A program made the translations under genes and the position numbers. A DNA stretch of 64,000 bases from JBDHWG01 sp039810085 (lineage in GTDB: Bacteria > Chloroflexota > Anaerolineae > Epilineales > JAHCIE01). The notes beneath the pieces were generated by a model. That model saw only the letters and a list, made by a program, of their open reading frames with translations. It was not told where the DNA came from and made no database searches. Of the stretch, positions 52,772 to 61,303 are shown in pieces. The stretch covers positions 1 to 64,000 of the forward strand of contig JBDHWG010000019.1 of NCBI GenBank assembly GCA_039810085.1, in the 5' to 3' direction. Position 1 is the stretch's first letter. The number at the start of each line of letters is the position of its first letter.

Positions 52772-54029
52772 TCCGACAGAGGATGAGACACTCCTGACCG
52801 CGAACACGCCCAGGGCTTTCTGGGGTGTGCTCGACGAGGGGATCGAGACAGACGATTGGCGCACGGCATCTGAACACGCTAGACACTGCCTGGCAGGCTT
52901 GCCCGTGGCTGATGACGGCGGAGACCCCGTCAAGGTCATGGAGCAGGCGCTCGGCGAAGGGCAATTTGGTCCGCGTCATTGGCAGCTCAGCCGCCCCAAG
53001 CGCCTGTACTACGCCTTGCGGCCGGTTCTGCCGGAGGGGATTCGCCCGCTTTTGCGCCGGGCATTCCTGACCCGCCAGAGAACAGGTGTCGCATTGGACT
53101 GGCCAGTGGAGGACCGCTATGTTCGCTATCAGTTCGAACTCATGCGTCAGGCGCTCATGGTGGCTCAACGGGCTTCGGTTCCCGCTATCCATTTCTGGCC
53201 GCAAGGCAAGCAGTTTGCGTTCGTACTCACGCACGATGTGGAATCGCAGCGCGGGCACGACTTTGTCCGCGAGCTTGTGGCCCTTGAAGAAAAGTATGGC
53301 TTTCGCTCGGCGTTCAACTTCGTGCCCCAGCGCTACCAGGTGGACTCCCGCCTGCGGGGAGAACTTCGGGAGCGGGGGTTTGAAGTCGGCGTTCACGGCC
53401 TCAAGCATGATGGCAAGCTCTACGCGTCGTATGCCACGTTCTGTGATCGGGCACAGCGCATCAACGATTACCTTCAAGAGTGGCAGGCCATCGGGTTCCG
53501 GTCCCCGATGACGCATCGGCATCCGATGTGGATGCAGGCGCTCAATGTCGAGTACGATTCGTCGTTCTTCGATACTGATCCATTCGAGCCGATACCCGGC
53601 GGCACAATGAGTATCTGGCCCTACACCCTGGGGCGCTTCATCGAGCTTCCCTACACCCTGTCCCAAGACCACACTCTGATGGTCACCCTGGCCGAGCGCT
53701 CGCCAAAGCTCTGGCTTGAGAAGGTCGCCTTCATCGCCCAACACTCCGGACTTGCGCTCTTGAACGCGCACCCTGACTACCTCCTGGTCCCCAAACACCT
53801 GGCTATTTATGAGTCATTCCTCCAGCAGATGCAGAGCCTCTCAGGCTATTGGCATGCTCTCCCGCGCAACGTCGCCCGCTGGTGGCGCTGGCGGGCGTCC
53901 GTGAAGACGACGGAAGACGTAGGCGAAGCGAGCGCACTCACTGTGCCTCAGCCAACTGTCGGATACCTGACGTTGACACAGGATGCAAGCCTGATGTTCT
54001 GTGACTCGCCCTCGCTCACCCCCGCCTGA
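52755..54029 (+). CDS. NodB-like polysaccharide deacetylase (second)
   Basis: 424 residues from ATG 52755, inside the end of the FemAB gene. The N-terminal about 150 residues are unassigned. The NodB domain has FVLTHDVESQRG with H160 and D161, and HGLKHDGKL with H214 and H218 (HxxxH metal site), then GFRSPMTHRHP and ELPYTLSQDH. All key residues are present, so it should be active. It would free an amino group that the FemAB-like enzyme next to it could acylate, an order that fits a two-step decoration. Confidence 0.85.
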   Translation: MRTSVSPTEDETLLTANTPRAFWGVLDEGIETDDWRTASEHARHCLAGLPVADDGGDPVKVMEQALGEGQFGPRHWQLSRPKRLYYALRPVLPEGIRPLLRRAFLTRQRTGVALDWPVEDRYVRYQFELMRQALMVAQRASVPAIHFWPQGKQFAFVLTHDVESQRGHDFVRELVALEEKYGFRSAFNFVPQRYQVDSRLRGELRERGFEVGVHGLKHDGKLYASYATFCDRAQRINDYLQEWQAIGFRSPMTHRHPMWMQALNVEYDSSFFDTDPFEPIPGGTMSIWPYTLGRFIELPYTLSQDHTLMVTLAERSPKLWLEKVAFIAQHSGLALLNAHPDYLLVPKHLAIYESFLQQMQSLSGYWHALPRNVARWWRWRASVKTTEDVGEASALTVPQPTVGYLTLTQDASLMFCDSPSLTPA

Positions 54030-54064
54030 AACCCTCTCGTTCACAACTCTAAAGGAGACGCTGT

Positions 54065-54808
54065 ATGTCACTTCTGGACCGCTTCAACGTCGGCAGCGAC
54101 CAGACCGGGACAATCTCTGCTCATCTGTCAACGCGGCTGCGACTCCCACCCTACTTTTGGTACAACCTTGCTAAACGCTGCCTCGACCTCACTGTGGCCC
54201 TTATCCTCCTCATTGTGCTGTCCCTTGTGTTCGCTGTTCTCGCCATCGCCATCAAGCTCGACTCGCGTGGGCCTGTCATTTTCAAACAGACGAGGGTGGG
54301 GAAAGGAGGAAAGGTATTCACCTTCTTCAAATTCCGTTCGATGCGACAGGATGCAGACCCACGTCTCCATGAAGAACACATGCGACGGCTGATTCTCGGC
54401 AGCGACGCGGGAGCGCCAACCTCAGCTGCATCACGCAGCGACGCCTCGAACCGCGCCGGGAAGCTCGCCAACGATCCGCGTATCACGCGGGTCGGAAGAA
54501 TCCTTCGGAAAACGAGTCTGGACGAGCTGCCACAACTCTTCAACATCCTCGCCGGGTCCATGAGCCTCGTCGGGCCGCGGCCGGCCCTACCCTATGAAGT
54601 TAGGATGTATACCGAACACGAGCGGGGCCGCTTGGCAGTCGTGCCCGGTGTCACCAGCCTGTGGGCGCTGGCCGGCCGAGGCGATGTGCCGTTCGACGAG
54701 CAGATACGCCTCGATCTCGACTATATCGAGCGCCGCTCCTTCTGGCTGGACCTGGCAATCCTCGCGCGGACCCCGTGGGCTGTTCTGCGGGGTAAAGGCG
54801 CTGGATGA
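54065..54808 (+). CDS. Priming undecaprenyl-phosphate sugar phosphotransferase
   Basis: 247 residues from ATG 54065 (AAAGGAGACG upstream). A single N-terminal membrane helix (about 38-60), then PVIFKQTRVGKGGKVFTFFK and KTSLDELPQLFNILAGSM, with LVGPRPALPYE, the full signature of the bacterial sugar transferase family (WcaJ/WbaP). It transfers a sugar-1-phosphate to undecaprenyl phosphate and starts the repeat unit. About 25 residues are inserted between the two motifs (GAPTSAASRSDASNRAG). It is the committing enzyme of this cluster. Confidence 0.92.
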   Translation: MSLLDRFNVGSDQTGTISAHLSTRLRLPPYFWYNLAKRCLDLTVALILLIVLSLVFAVLAIAIKLDSRGPVIFKQTRVGKGGKVFTFFKFRSMRQDADPRLHEEHMRRLILGSDAGAPTSAASRSDASNRAGKLANDPRITRVGRILRKTSLDELPQLFNILAGSMSLVGPRPALPYEVRMYTEHERGRLAVVPGVTSLWALAGRGDVPFDEQIRLDLDYIERRSFWLDLAILARTPWAVLRGKGAG

Positions 54809-54855
54809 TACTGTACACTCATATCGTGACGGACGAAAGTTTAGGGGAGGAGAAC

Positions 54856-55872
54856 ATGGTTAAGGTTGGCGTCATCGGGTGCGGGTACTGGGGAGCGAAA
54901 CTGGCCCGCAATTTCCACGAGCTGCCTGACGCTCAACTGGAGTGGGTAGCGGACATGAGTCAGGAACGGTTGGACCACATCCATTCCCTCTACCCTCAAG
55001 TACAAACCACCCGCGACTATCATGACCTCTTAGGTTCAGATGTTGACGCCGTCGCTATCGCAACACCGGTCTCTACGCACTACTGCTTGGCCGTCCAGGC
55101 GTTGCTGGCTAAGAAACACGTCCTGGTTGAAAAGCCCCTCACCGCCGGGGTCAGGGAAGCTGAGGAGATCGTCGCCCTGGCGAAACATCAAGGGCATGTC
55201 CTCATGGTCGAGCATACCTTCGAGTACAACCCGGCGGTCGAGGCCATGAAAACCGTCTTGAACAGCGGCGAGCTAGGGGAAATTTACTACATCAACGGGA
55301 TACGCGTGAACCTCGGTCTGTTCCAGACAGACATCAACGTGCTGTGGGATCTAGCGCCGCACGATGTCTCGATCCTTGCCTATGTGCTATCCGCGATGCC
55401 GGAGTCTGTGAGCGCGCGTGGTGAAGCGTATGTGCAGCGCGAGAGGCATATCCATGACATCGTTCACCTGACCCTGCACTTCCCGAACCATGTGATGGCC
55501 GACGTGCGCGTGAGCTGGCTGGACCCGTGCAAGATTCGCCGCTATACCATCGTCGGCAGCCGCAAGATGCTTGTGTACGACGATCTGGAACCGGAGAACA
55601 AGATACTCATCTACGACAAGGGAGTGGATGCTCCGCCGCACTCGGATACCGAAGAGCAGTTCCGCCTCTCCTACCGCTATGGTGACGCGACGCCATACCC
55701 CGTGACATGGAGTGAGCCGCTCAAAGCTGCCTGTCAGCACTTCCTCGACTGTATCCGCGACAAGAAAGTCCCCCGCAGCAACGGCGAAGTGGGCCTGAAA
55801 GTGGTCAGGGTCCTCGAAGCGGCCCAGCGCTCCTTGATGGACGGTGGTCGGAAGGAGCCGATCTTGTGCTAG
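54856..55872 (+). CDS. Gfo/Idh/MocA oxidoreductase (WlbA/WbpB-like)
   Basis: 338 residues from ATG 54856 with GGGGAGGAG upstream. Rossmann start VKVGVIGCGYWGAKLARNF, then LVEKPLTAGVREAEEI with the catalytic EKP, and a C-terminal dimer domain with DLAPHDVSIL. The family oxidises a nucleotide sugar, in WlbA/WbpB at C3 of UDP-GlcNAcA. The next two genes encode an acetyltransferase and a DegT aminotransferase, the same trio as in UDP-GlcNAc(3NAc)A synthesis. The 6-dehydrogenase making the UDP-GlcNAcA substrate is not in the window. Confidence 0.85.
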   Translation: MVKVGVIGCGYWGAKLARNFHELPDAQLEWVADMSQERLDHIHSLYPQVQTTRDYHDLLGSDVDAVAIATPVSTHYCLAVQALLAKKHVLVEKPLTAGVREAEEIVALAKHQGHVLMVEHTFEYNPAVEAMKTVLNSGELGEIYYINGIRVNLGLFQTDINVLWDLAPHDVSILAYVLSAMPESVSARGEAYVQRERHIHDIVHLTLHFPNHVMADVRVSWLDPCKIRRYTIVGSRKMLVYDDLEPENKILIYDKGVDAPPHSDTEEQFRLSYRYGDATPYPVTWSEPLKAACQHFLDCIRDKKVPRSNGEVGLKVVRVLEAAQRSLMDGGRKEPILC

Positions 55873-56402
55873 ACACGGACTTCCGGCGTATTGCCCCGGA
55901 TGTGAAGCTGGGCCAGGGGGTGGTGATACGCGCCTTCGTGAACCTCTACGGGTGCGAGATTGGCGCTGACAGCCGCATCGGCACATTTGTGGAGATTCAG
56001 AAGGGGGTGAAGATCGGAGAGCGCGTGAAAGTGTCCAGCCACACGTTCATCTGCGAGGGCGTCACGGTTGAGGATGAGGTATTCATTGGGCACGGTGTGA
56101 TGTTCATCAATGACCGCTACCCTCAGGCGACGACTTCGGACGGACGGCTGCAAACGGACGCCGACTGGGCATGTGTGCCGACACGGATCAAGAAGCGCGC
56201 TGCCATCGGCAGCAACGCCACCATCCTCTGCGGGGTGACCGTTGGCGAGCGCGCTATCGTGGGCGCGGGAAGTGTCGTGACACGCGACGTGCCGGACAAC
56301 GCCATTGTGGCGGGCGTCCCGGCGCGAGTACTTCGCTATCGAGACGATAGTTACATCAGTGAGGAGAGGGGAGAACACGATGAAGAATATTCCGCTGGTT
56401 GA
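55866..56402 (+). CDS. Hexapeptide-repeat N-acetyltransferase (WlbB/WbpD-like)
   Basis: 178 residues from a GTG at 55866 that overlaps the previous stop. Left-handed beta-helix repeats run through the whole protein (IGADSRIGTFVEIQKGVKIG, then KRAAIGSNATILCGVTVGER and IVGAGSVVTRDVPDNAIVAG). FICEGVTVEDEVFIGHGVMF with its His is the catalytic region. It acetylates the 3-amino group made by the aminotransferase. The end overlaps the DegT gene start by 23 bp. Confidence 0.88.
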   Translation: MLDTDFRRIAPDVKLGQGVVIRAFVNLYGCEIGADSRIGTFVEIQKGVKIGERVKVSSHTFICEGVTVEDEVFIGHGVMFINDRYPQATTSDGRLQTDADWACVPTRIKKRAAIGSNATILCGVTVGERAIVGAGSVVTRDVPDNAIVAGVPARVLRYRDDSYISEERGEHDEEYSAG

Positions 56403-57543
56403 CCTCACCACTCAGTACGAGTCTTTGAAGCCGCAGATACTTGACTCCATCGCTACAGTTCTGGGAAGCATGCAGCTTTTCATGGGTCCCAATACCCAGG
56501 CTTTCGAACGGGAGTTCGCGGCGTTCACTGGCGCGGAACACGCTATCGGTGTCGCCGAAGGGACAACGGCGCTCCATCTGGCGTTGATGACGTGCGGCGT
56601 TGGGCCGGGGGACGAGGTCATCACCGTCGCCCACACTTTCATGGCCACCGTTGAGGCGATTATGTTGGTGGGGGCCAAGCCGGTGTTCGTGGACATCGAC
56701 CCCCAAACGTACACGATGGATGTGCAGCAAGTCGAGGAGCACATGACGGCCCGCACGCGGGCGATCATCCCCGTCCATCTGTATGGGCAGCCGGCTGACA
56801 TGGACCCGCTGATGGAGGTCGCCGAGCGTTACGGACTGTGGGTTATCCAGGATGCGTGCCAGGCGCATGGCGCGCTATACCAAGGCCGTCCGATTGGGAG
56901 GCTGGGCCATATGGCGACCTACAGCTTCTACTACTCCAAGAATCTCGGCGCTTATGGCGAAGCCGGCATGGTGACAACCAATGACGACGAGCTGGCGCAG
57001 CGTCTACGGCTGCTGCGCGATCATGGCTCCCGCGAGCGCTATCAGCACGAGGTCGTTGGCATGAATGGGCGTTTGGACGAGATTCAGGCGGCCATCCTGC
57101 GGGTCAAGCTGCCACACCTTGCTGCGTGGAATGCCCAGCGGCGGGCGAATGCGGCCCGCTACACGCGCCTGCTCGCCGACCTCGACACCGTCGTTCCCCC
57201 CAATATCGCCGACTACGCGACGCATGTCTTCCATTTGTATGTTCTCCGCGTTCAGCAGAGAGATGAGTTGATGGCGTATCTCAAAGACCGAGGTATTGGT
57301 GTAGGCATTCACTACCCCGTCCCATGCCACTTGCAGCCGGCTGTTCACTCACTGGGCTACCACGTGGGAGACCTACCCGTCACGGAGGATGTCGCTGCAA
57401 GCATCCTCTCGCTCCCGATGTACCCTGAGCTAACCACCGACCAGGCCACCTACATCATCGACGCCATCAAGGCGTTCTACGCCGAGAACGCGACGCCGCA
57501 GCGCGAGCTGGCGATGGCTGCTAACGTGGAGGGGGCGCGATGA
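56380..57543 (+). CDS. DegT/DnrJ/EryC1/StrS sugar aminotransferase (WlbC/WbpE-like)
   Basis: 387 residues from ATG 56380 (GGGGAGAAC upstream). A fold-type I PLP enzyme: EGTTALHLAL for phosphate binding, D158 in IQDACQAHGA, and K187 in YYSKNLGAYGEAG as the Schiff-base lysine. It aminates the 3-keto sugar from the upstream oxidoreductase. The early start (56305) would overlap more of the acetyltransferase gene and lacks a ribosome site. It ends with an ATGA overlap onto the epimerase gene. Confidence 0.9.
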   Translation: MKNIPLVDLTTQYESLKPQILDSIATVLGSMQLFMGPNTQAFEREFAAFTGAEHAIGVAEGTTALHLALMTCGVGPGDEVITVAHTFMATVEAIMLVGAKPVFVDIDPQTYTMDVQQVEEHMTARTRAIIPVHLYGQPADMDPLMEVAERYGLWVIQDACQAHGALYQGRPIGRLGHMATYSFYYSKNLGAYGEAGMVTTNDDELAQRLRLLRDHGSRERYQHEVVGMNGRLDEIQAAILRVKLPHLAAWNAQRRANAARYTRLLADLDTVVPPNIADYATHVFHLYVLRVQQRDELMAYLKDRGIGVGIHYPVPCHLQPAVHSLGYHVGDLPVTEDVAASILSLPMYPELTTDQATYIIDAIKAFYAENATPQRELAMAANVEGAR

Positions 57544-58508
57544 AAATCCTGGTGACAGGGGGAGCGGGCTTCATCGGGTCTCACATCGTGGATGGCTTCA
57601 TCGCCGAGGGCCACGATGTCCTGGTCGTGGATGACCTGTCCACGGGGCGACGCGCCAATCTCAACCCTCAAGCGCGCTTCTATGAAGTCGACATTCGGGA
57701 TCCGGCGCTGGAGGCTGTCATCGCCGCCGAGAAGCCCGAGATCGTCTGCCACCAGGCGGCGCGCGCCAATGTCCGGGAGGCCATGGGCAAACCCATCCTG
57801 TATGCGGATGTGAATATCCTCGGCACGCTTAACCTGCTGGAGCTGTGCCGCCGCTACGATGTACACAAAGTCATCTACGCCTCAACGGGGGGCGCGGTCT
57901 ATGGTGAGCCGATCGTGCTGCCAGTTCCGGAAACGCATCCCGTGAACCCGCTTGATCCCTATGGCGCGAGCAAACACCACGTCGAGCACTATCTCTACCT
58001 CTACCGGGTGAACTACGGCCTCGACTACACGATCCTGCGCTATCCGAACGTCTACGGGCCGCGCCAGGACCCACATGGCGAAGCCGGTGTCATCGCCATC
58101 TTCCTCGGCAAGCTCCTGGGCCGCCAACGTCCGACGATTAACGGGTCAGGGGATCAAGAACGCGACTTCGTCTATGTATTGGATATTGTGCAGGGTAATC
58201 TAGCTGCTCTCTCCGGCGGCAGCGGCGGCATCTACAACCTTGGCAGTGGCAGAGGCACGTCGATAAACCGTGTTTTCGAAGCGTTGAGGCGGCTGACGGG
58301 CGCCAACATCCTTCCTCACCGCGCGCCCGCGAAGCAGGGTGAAGTGTACAGGATATATCTTGATTCGACTCTTGCAGCCCATGACCTTGGCTGGCGACCA
58401 CAGGTGGCATTGGAGGAGGGCCTAGCGAGAACAGTCGAATACTTCCAAGAAGCGACGTCTCCGCTCAGCTTGAAGCCACGTCGTCTAGCGGTGGAGCCTA
58501 CTGCATAA
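57540..58508 (+). CDS. NAD-dependent epimerase/dehydratase (GalE-like)
   Basis: 322 residues. NAD loop GGAGFIG (7-13), catalytic Y141 and K145 in YGASK with STGG at 115-118, and RYPNVYGPRQDP, all of the extended SDR family. It probably epimerises a UDP-hexose or UDP-N-acetylhexosamine for the polysaccharide. The start overlaps the aminotransferase stop as ATGA. This is the last gene of the plus-strand cluster; a terminator follows. Confidence 0.9.
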   Translation: MKILVTGGAGFIGSHIVDGFIAEGHDVLVVDDLSTGRRANLNPQARFYEVDIRDPALEAVIAAEKPEIVCHQAARANVREAMGKPILYADVNILGTLNLLELCRRYDVHKVIYASTGGAVYGEPIVLPVPETHPVNPLDPYGASKHHVEHYLYLYRVNYGLDYTILRYPNVYGPRQDPHGEAGVIAIFLGKLLGRQRPTINGSGDQERDFVYVLDIVQGNLAALSGGSGGIYNLGSGRGTSINRVFEALRRLTGANILPHRAPAKQGEVYRIYLDSTLAAHDLGWRPQVALEEGLARTVEYFQEATSPLSLKPRRLAVEPTA

Positions 58509-58547
58509 CACTGCGATGTAAGCTCCATGTTGTCGCGGATACATACA

Positions 58548-58581
58548 GAGGCCCCGGCGGTCGTAGGACCGGCGGGGCCTC
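58548..58581 (+). terminator. Terminator of the polysaccharide operon
   Basis: GAGGCCCCG (58548-58556) pairs perfectly with CGGGGCCTC (58573-58581), then CGCTCGTTTCCCTCC. The T-rich tail is weak, but it sits between the end of the plus-strand operon and the convergent ABC/hydrolase operon, and could serve both. Confidence 0.7.
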
Positions 58582-58634
58582 GCTCGTTTCCCTCCTCCCC
58601 AAGCATGTCAGGAAGTTGCGGTAGGCCGCGCCGC

Positions 58635-59873
58635 CTAGCCCATGTCTGCGCCGTGGGCCGGGGCGGCTAACATATCCACGACGAGGGTTGTCCAGGATTG
58701 CGGGTGTGCGCCCAGGCCGACGCCGGTGAGCGGGTTGTAGTACTCCCAGAAGCCGTTGCGCTCGACCAGGGCCAACGTGCGCGTCGTCAGTTCCGCCGCA
58801 ATGTCGGCGTAGCCGTAGCGGCGCAGGCCCAGGGCGATCATCCAGTTGAGATGCGGCCACGTCGGGCCGCGCCAGTAGCGGTCGGGCGCGAACTCGGCTT
58901 CCGTCATCGCGACGGACGGGACGGGGTAGGCAGGCCAGAATTGGGCAGGGTCCGTGAGGCGGGCCACAAGACGCGCTGCCTGGGGCGCGGTCGGAACACC
59001 GGCGAAGAGGGTGACGAACGTTCCGGCCGTCTGAACCGGCAGGGGCAACTCGTCCGCGCCGGCCAGGTCCACGTACACGCCGCGCGTGTCATCCCACAGT
59101 TTCGTCTGGATCGCTCGCGCCGTCTTGTCCGCCGCCGCCTGCAACGCCGCCACATCCTGGGGCGCGACAAGCCTGGCCAGGCGGGTCATGGAGCGCAGGC
59201 TTTGCAGGTAGAGGGCGTTGAGATCGCACGTCTCGACGTTGAACAGCCCGACCTGCTGCACCCGCGCCGCGTCGTAGTCCAGCGCGGCGAGTTTCGGCAC
59301 CAGGGTGATGCGCGCCGCGCGGCTCTCGGCGTCGGTCGGAGACTTCAGCCCAAGCAAGGCATCCCAGGCGGGTGAGGCATCCCAACCCGCCTCCCACGGG
59401 TGAATGACCGTCACCAGGCCATCCCCATCCGGATCGCGCCGCCGCGCCCACCACGCATGGTACGCTTTGAGCGTTGGGTACACGCGGCGGACGAAGTCCG
59501 TGTCGCCGGTGACGTCATACACGCGCGCGACGGCATACGTGGCGACGGGCGGCTGGGTGATGGTGCTGCGGTCGTCGCGGCCCCACAGCTCCGTTCCCCC
59601 ACCGCTCCAGTAAATCATGTGCGGCAGCATCCCCTCGTCTGGCCCCTCCATGACGGGGCGGCTGAGCAGCGCTTCGATCTCGGCCTGGGCCAGGTCGGGG
59701 TCAAGGTGGGTGTTGACGATGGCGTGGAAGCACGAGTCCCAGAGCCACTGCTGCTCGTACGTCATCGGCGCAGGCCGCGTGTAGCGGTGGCCGTCGGCGG
59801 TGACGACGAGGTTCTGGCGCAGAGTCTCGCGGGCGCGGTCCAAGAGCCACGCGGGTACGGCGGGGGCGGTCAA
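58635..59873 (-). CDS. (Alpha/alpha)6-type glycoside hydrolase, GH63/MGH1-like (second of tandem pair)
   Basis: 412 residues from TTG 59873, which overlaps the previous stop (TTGA); AGGA lies upstream, and an in-frame ATG at 60062 adds 63 unconserved residues. Motifs: WLWDS (43-47) near the N-terminus, ITQPPVATYAV, HPWEAGWDAS, YWRGPTWPHLNW, and NPLTGVGLG near the end. This set matches GH63/MGH1-type intracellular glucosidases of disaccharide or oligosaccharide units. With an ABC importer in the same operon it probably hydrolyses the imported sugar in the cytoplasm. Confidence 0.85.
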   Translation of the reverse strand: MTAPAVPAWLLDRARETLRQNLVVTADGHRYTRPAPMTYEQQWLWDSCFHAIVNTHLDPDLAQAEIEALLSRPVMEGPDEGMLPHMIYWSGGGTELWGRDDRSTITQPPVATYAVARVYDVTGDTDFVRRVYPTLKAYHAWWARRRDPDGDGLVTVIHPWEAGWDASPAWDALLGLKSPTDAESRAARITLVPKLAALDYDAARVQQVGLFNVETCDLNALYLQSLRSMTRLARLVAPQDVAALQAAADKTARAIQTKLWDDTRGVYVDLAGADELPLPVQTAGTFVTLFAGVPTAPQAARLVARLTDPAQFWPAYPVPSVAMTEAEFAPDRYWRGPTWPHLNWMIALGLRRYGYADIAAELTTRTLALVERNGFWEYYNPLTGVGLGAHPQSWTTLVVDMLAAPAHGADMG

Positions 59874-61291
59874 GGGTTCCTGCTTTCGTCGAGGAGGTCG
59901 AGGTAGACGGCGGCGCTCCAGGTCATGAGCTTCGCGCCCAGTGGCTCCCCGGTCAGCGGGTGGTAGTACTCCCAGAAGAGCGGCCCCGGGCTGGCCGGGT
60001 CCAGCGCCACAGGCGGCTCCCCGACGTGCGCCCAGCCAACCGCTGCGATGGCGCTGTCCCACAGCCAGGCGTGCTGGTACTGCCCACGTGACGGCGTCGT
60101 GGTCCGCCCGCCGACACTGTTGAGCTGCATGGTCTGCGCCGCTCGCTCACGCCAACGCATTGGGTCGCCCTCCCCCTCGGCAAGCATCGTCAAGGTCCGT
60201 TCGCGCAGGCGCGCAGCCAGCCCCGCGTCGTGGGCGGGCAGCGCCCGCGTGAGCAGCCAGTTGGGCACGGGCCAGCTGGGACCGGCCCAGTACCGCAGGG
60301 GGTCGAAGAGGGGGTGGTCGAGGGCCGTCGAGGGCACCGGGAAGGCCGGCCAGAACTCGGCCGGGTCACGCAGGTGGTCGAGGAGACGCTGCGCCTGGTC
60401 AGGGGCGGCAATGCCGCTCAGGAGCGGCATAAACGAGGACACGGTCGGGACGGGCAGAAGCTCGCCCTGGCGCGCATCGCGGGCGTAGAAGAAGCCATCG
60501 GCGTCGGACCACAGGGTGCGGCGGATGCTGGCAGCCAGCCGCTCGCGCCGCGCGCGGTTCACCGCCGCTTGTGCGCGGAGCTTGGCCGCTAGCTCGGCGT
60601 CATCCGTCAGTGCTGCCAGGTCGTCCTCTAGATCAGCCGTCGCGGCTAAGGAGTCGGCCAAGGTGCTGTTGAACAATACATCCTGGAGCAGAAACGGTGT
60701 CTCGGCGGCGATGCGGCGCTGGTCGTAGTTGTGCTGCTTGAACAGCGCGAGCAAGCCGAAGTAGGCGACGTAGTCACGCGCCGTCGGGCGGTGCTCGGCG
60801 CGCACGTGAACCGTGTCGGCGCGCCCAAACGTGTCAACCGGGATACCTGCGGTGTCCAGATAGGCGCGAGTGGCCTGTAACAGCGCCTCGAAGGCCGGGC
60901 TGTTGTCGGTCCCCGTCTCCCACGGGTGCAGGCACACCACCAGCCCCTCGTCGAACGGGTCACGCTCGGTGAGGAGGAAGGCGTGGAAGCGCTCAAGTCC
61001 GTCCACCAGGGCCAGAAGCTCGCCCAGGTAGGGGCGCGGGTCACGCAGGCGGTGGTAGACGATGTGGGCGCAACGGCCCATGATGGGCGGCTGGGTGATG
61101 CCCGATGTCGTCACCCGGTCCTGCCCGGCGATGGCCGGCGTCACGCCCCAGTCAGCAGCGTTCGGCCGGTAGCCGGTCTGCCCCGGCACGAAGCGGATCT
61201 GGGGCAGGAGGCCGTTGGCCCACTGCGCCTCGAAGATGGCGCTCAGCTCGTTGAGGGCGTGGCGGATGCCATACGGCTCTGAAGGCGACAT
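59870..61291 (-). CDS. GH63/MGH1-like glycoside hydrolase with WLWDS motif near the C-terminus (first of tandem pair)
   Basis: 473 residues; the start is ATG 61291. Motifs shared with the neighbour: GITQPPIM, HPWETGTDNSPAF, YWAGPSWPVPNWLLTRA and WEYYHPLTGEPLG. The WLWDS motif lies at 409-413, just before the final segment, while in the neighbour it is at 43-47 near the N-terminus. The protein also lacks the neighbour's N-terminal WLWDS segment. This looks like circular permutation or a segment transposition in the (alpha/alpha)6 barrel. No signal peptide. It lies 12 bp after the ABC ATPase gene. Confidence 0.82.
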   Translation of the reverse strand: MSPSEPYGIRHALNELSAIFEAQWANGLLPQIRFVPGQTGYRPNAADWGVTPAIAGQDRVTTSGITQPPIMGRCAHIVYHRLRDPRPYLGELLALVDGLERFHAFLLTERDPFDEGLVVCLHPWETGTDNSPAFEALLQATRAYLDTAGIPVDTFGRADTVHVRAEHRPTARDYVAYFGLLALFKQHNYDQRRIAAETPFLLQDVLFNSTLADSLAATADLEDDLAALTDDAELAAKLRAQAAVNRARRERLAASIRRTLWSDADGFFYARDARQGELLPVPTVSSFMPLLSGIAAPDQAQRLLDHLRDPAEFWPAFPVPSTALDHPLFDPLRYWAGPSWPVPNWLLTRALPAHDAGLAARLRERTLTMLAEGEGDPMRWRERAAQTMQLNSVGGRTTTPSRGQYQHAWLWDSAIAAVGWAHVGEPPVALDPASPGPLFWEYYHPLTGEPLGAKLMTWSAAVYLDLLDESRNP

Positions 61292-61303
61292 GGCTCGGTC
61301 CCG

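Noticed and set aside
58698..59375. Plus-strand frame of 225 codons opposite the glycoside hydrolase
   Set aside because: Shadow of the GC-rich hydrolase on the other strand; Arg/Gly/Val-rich with no motif.
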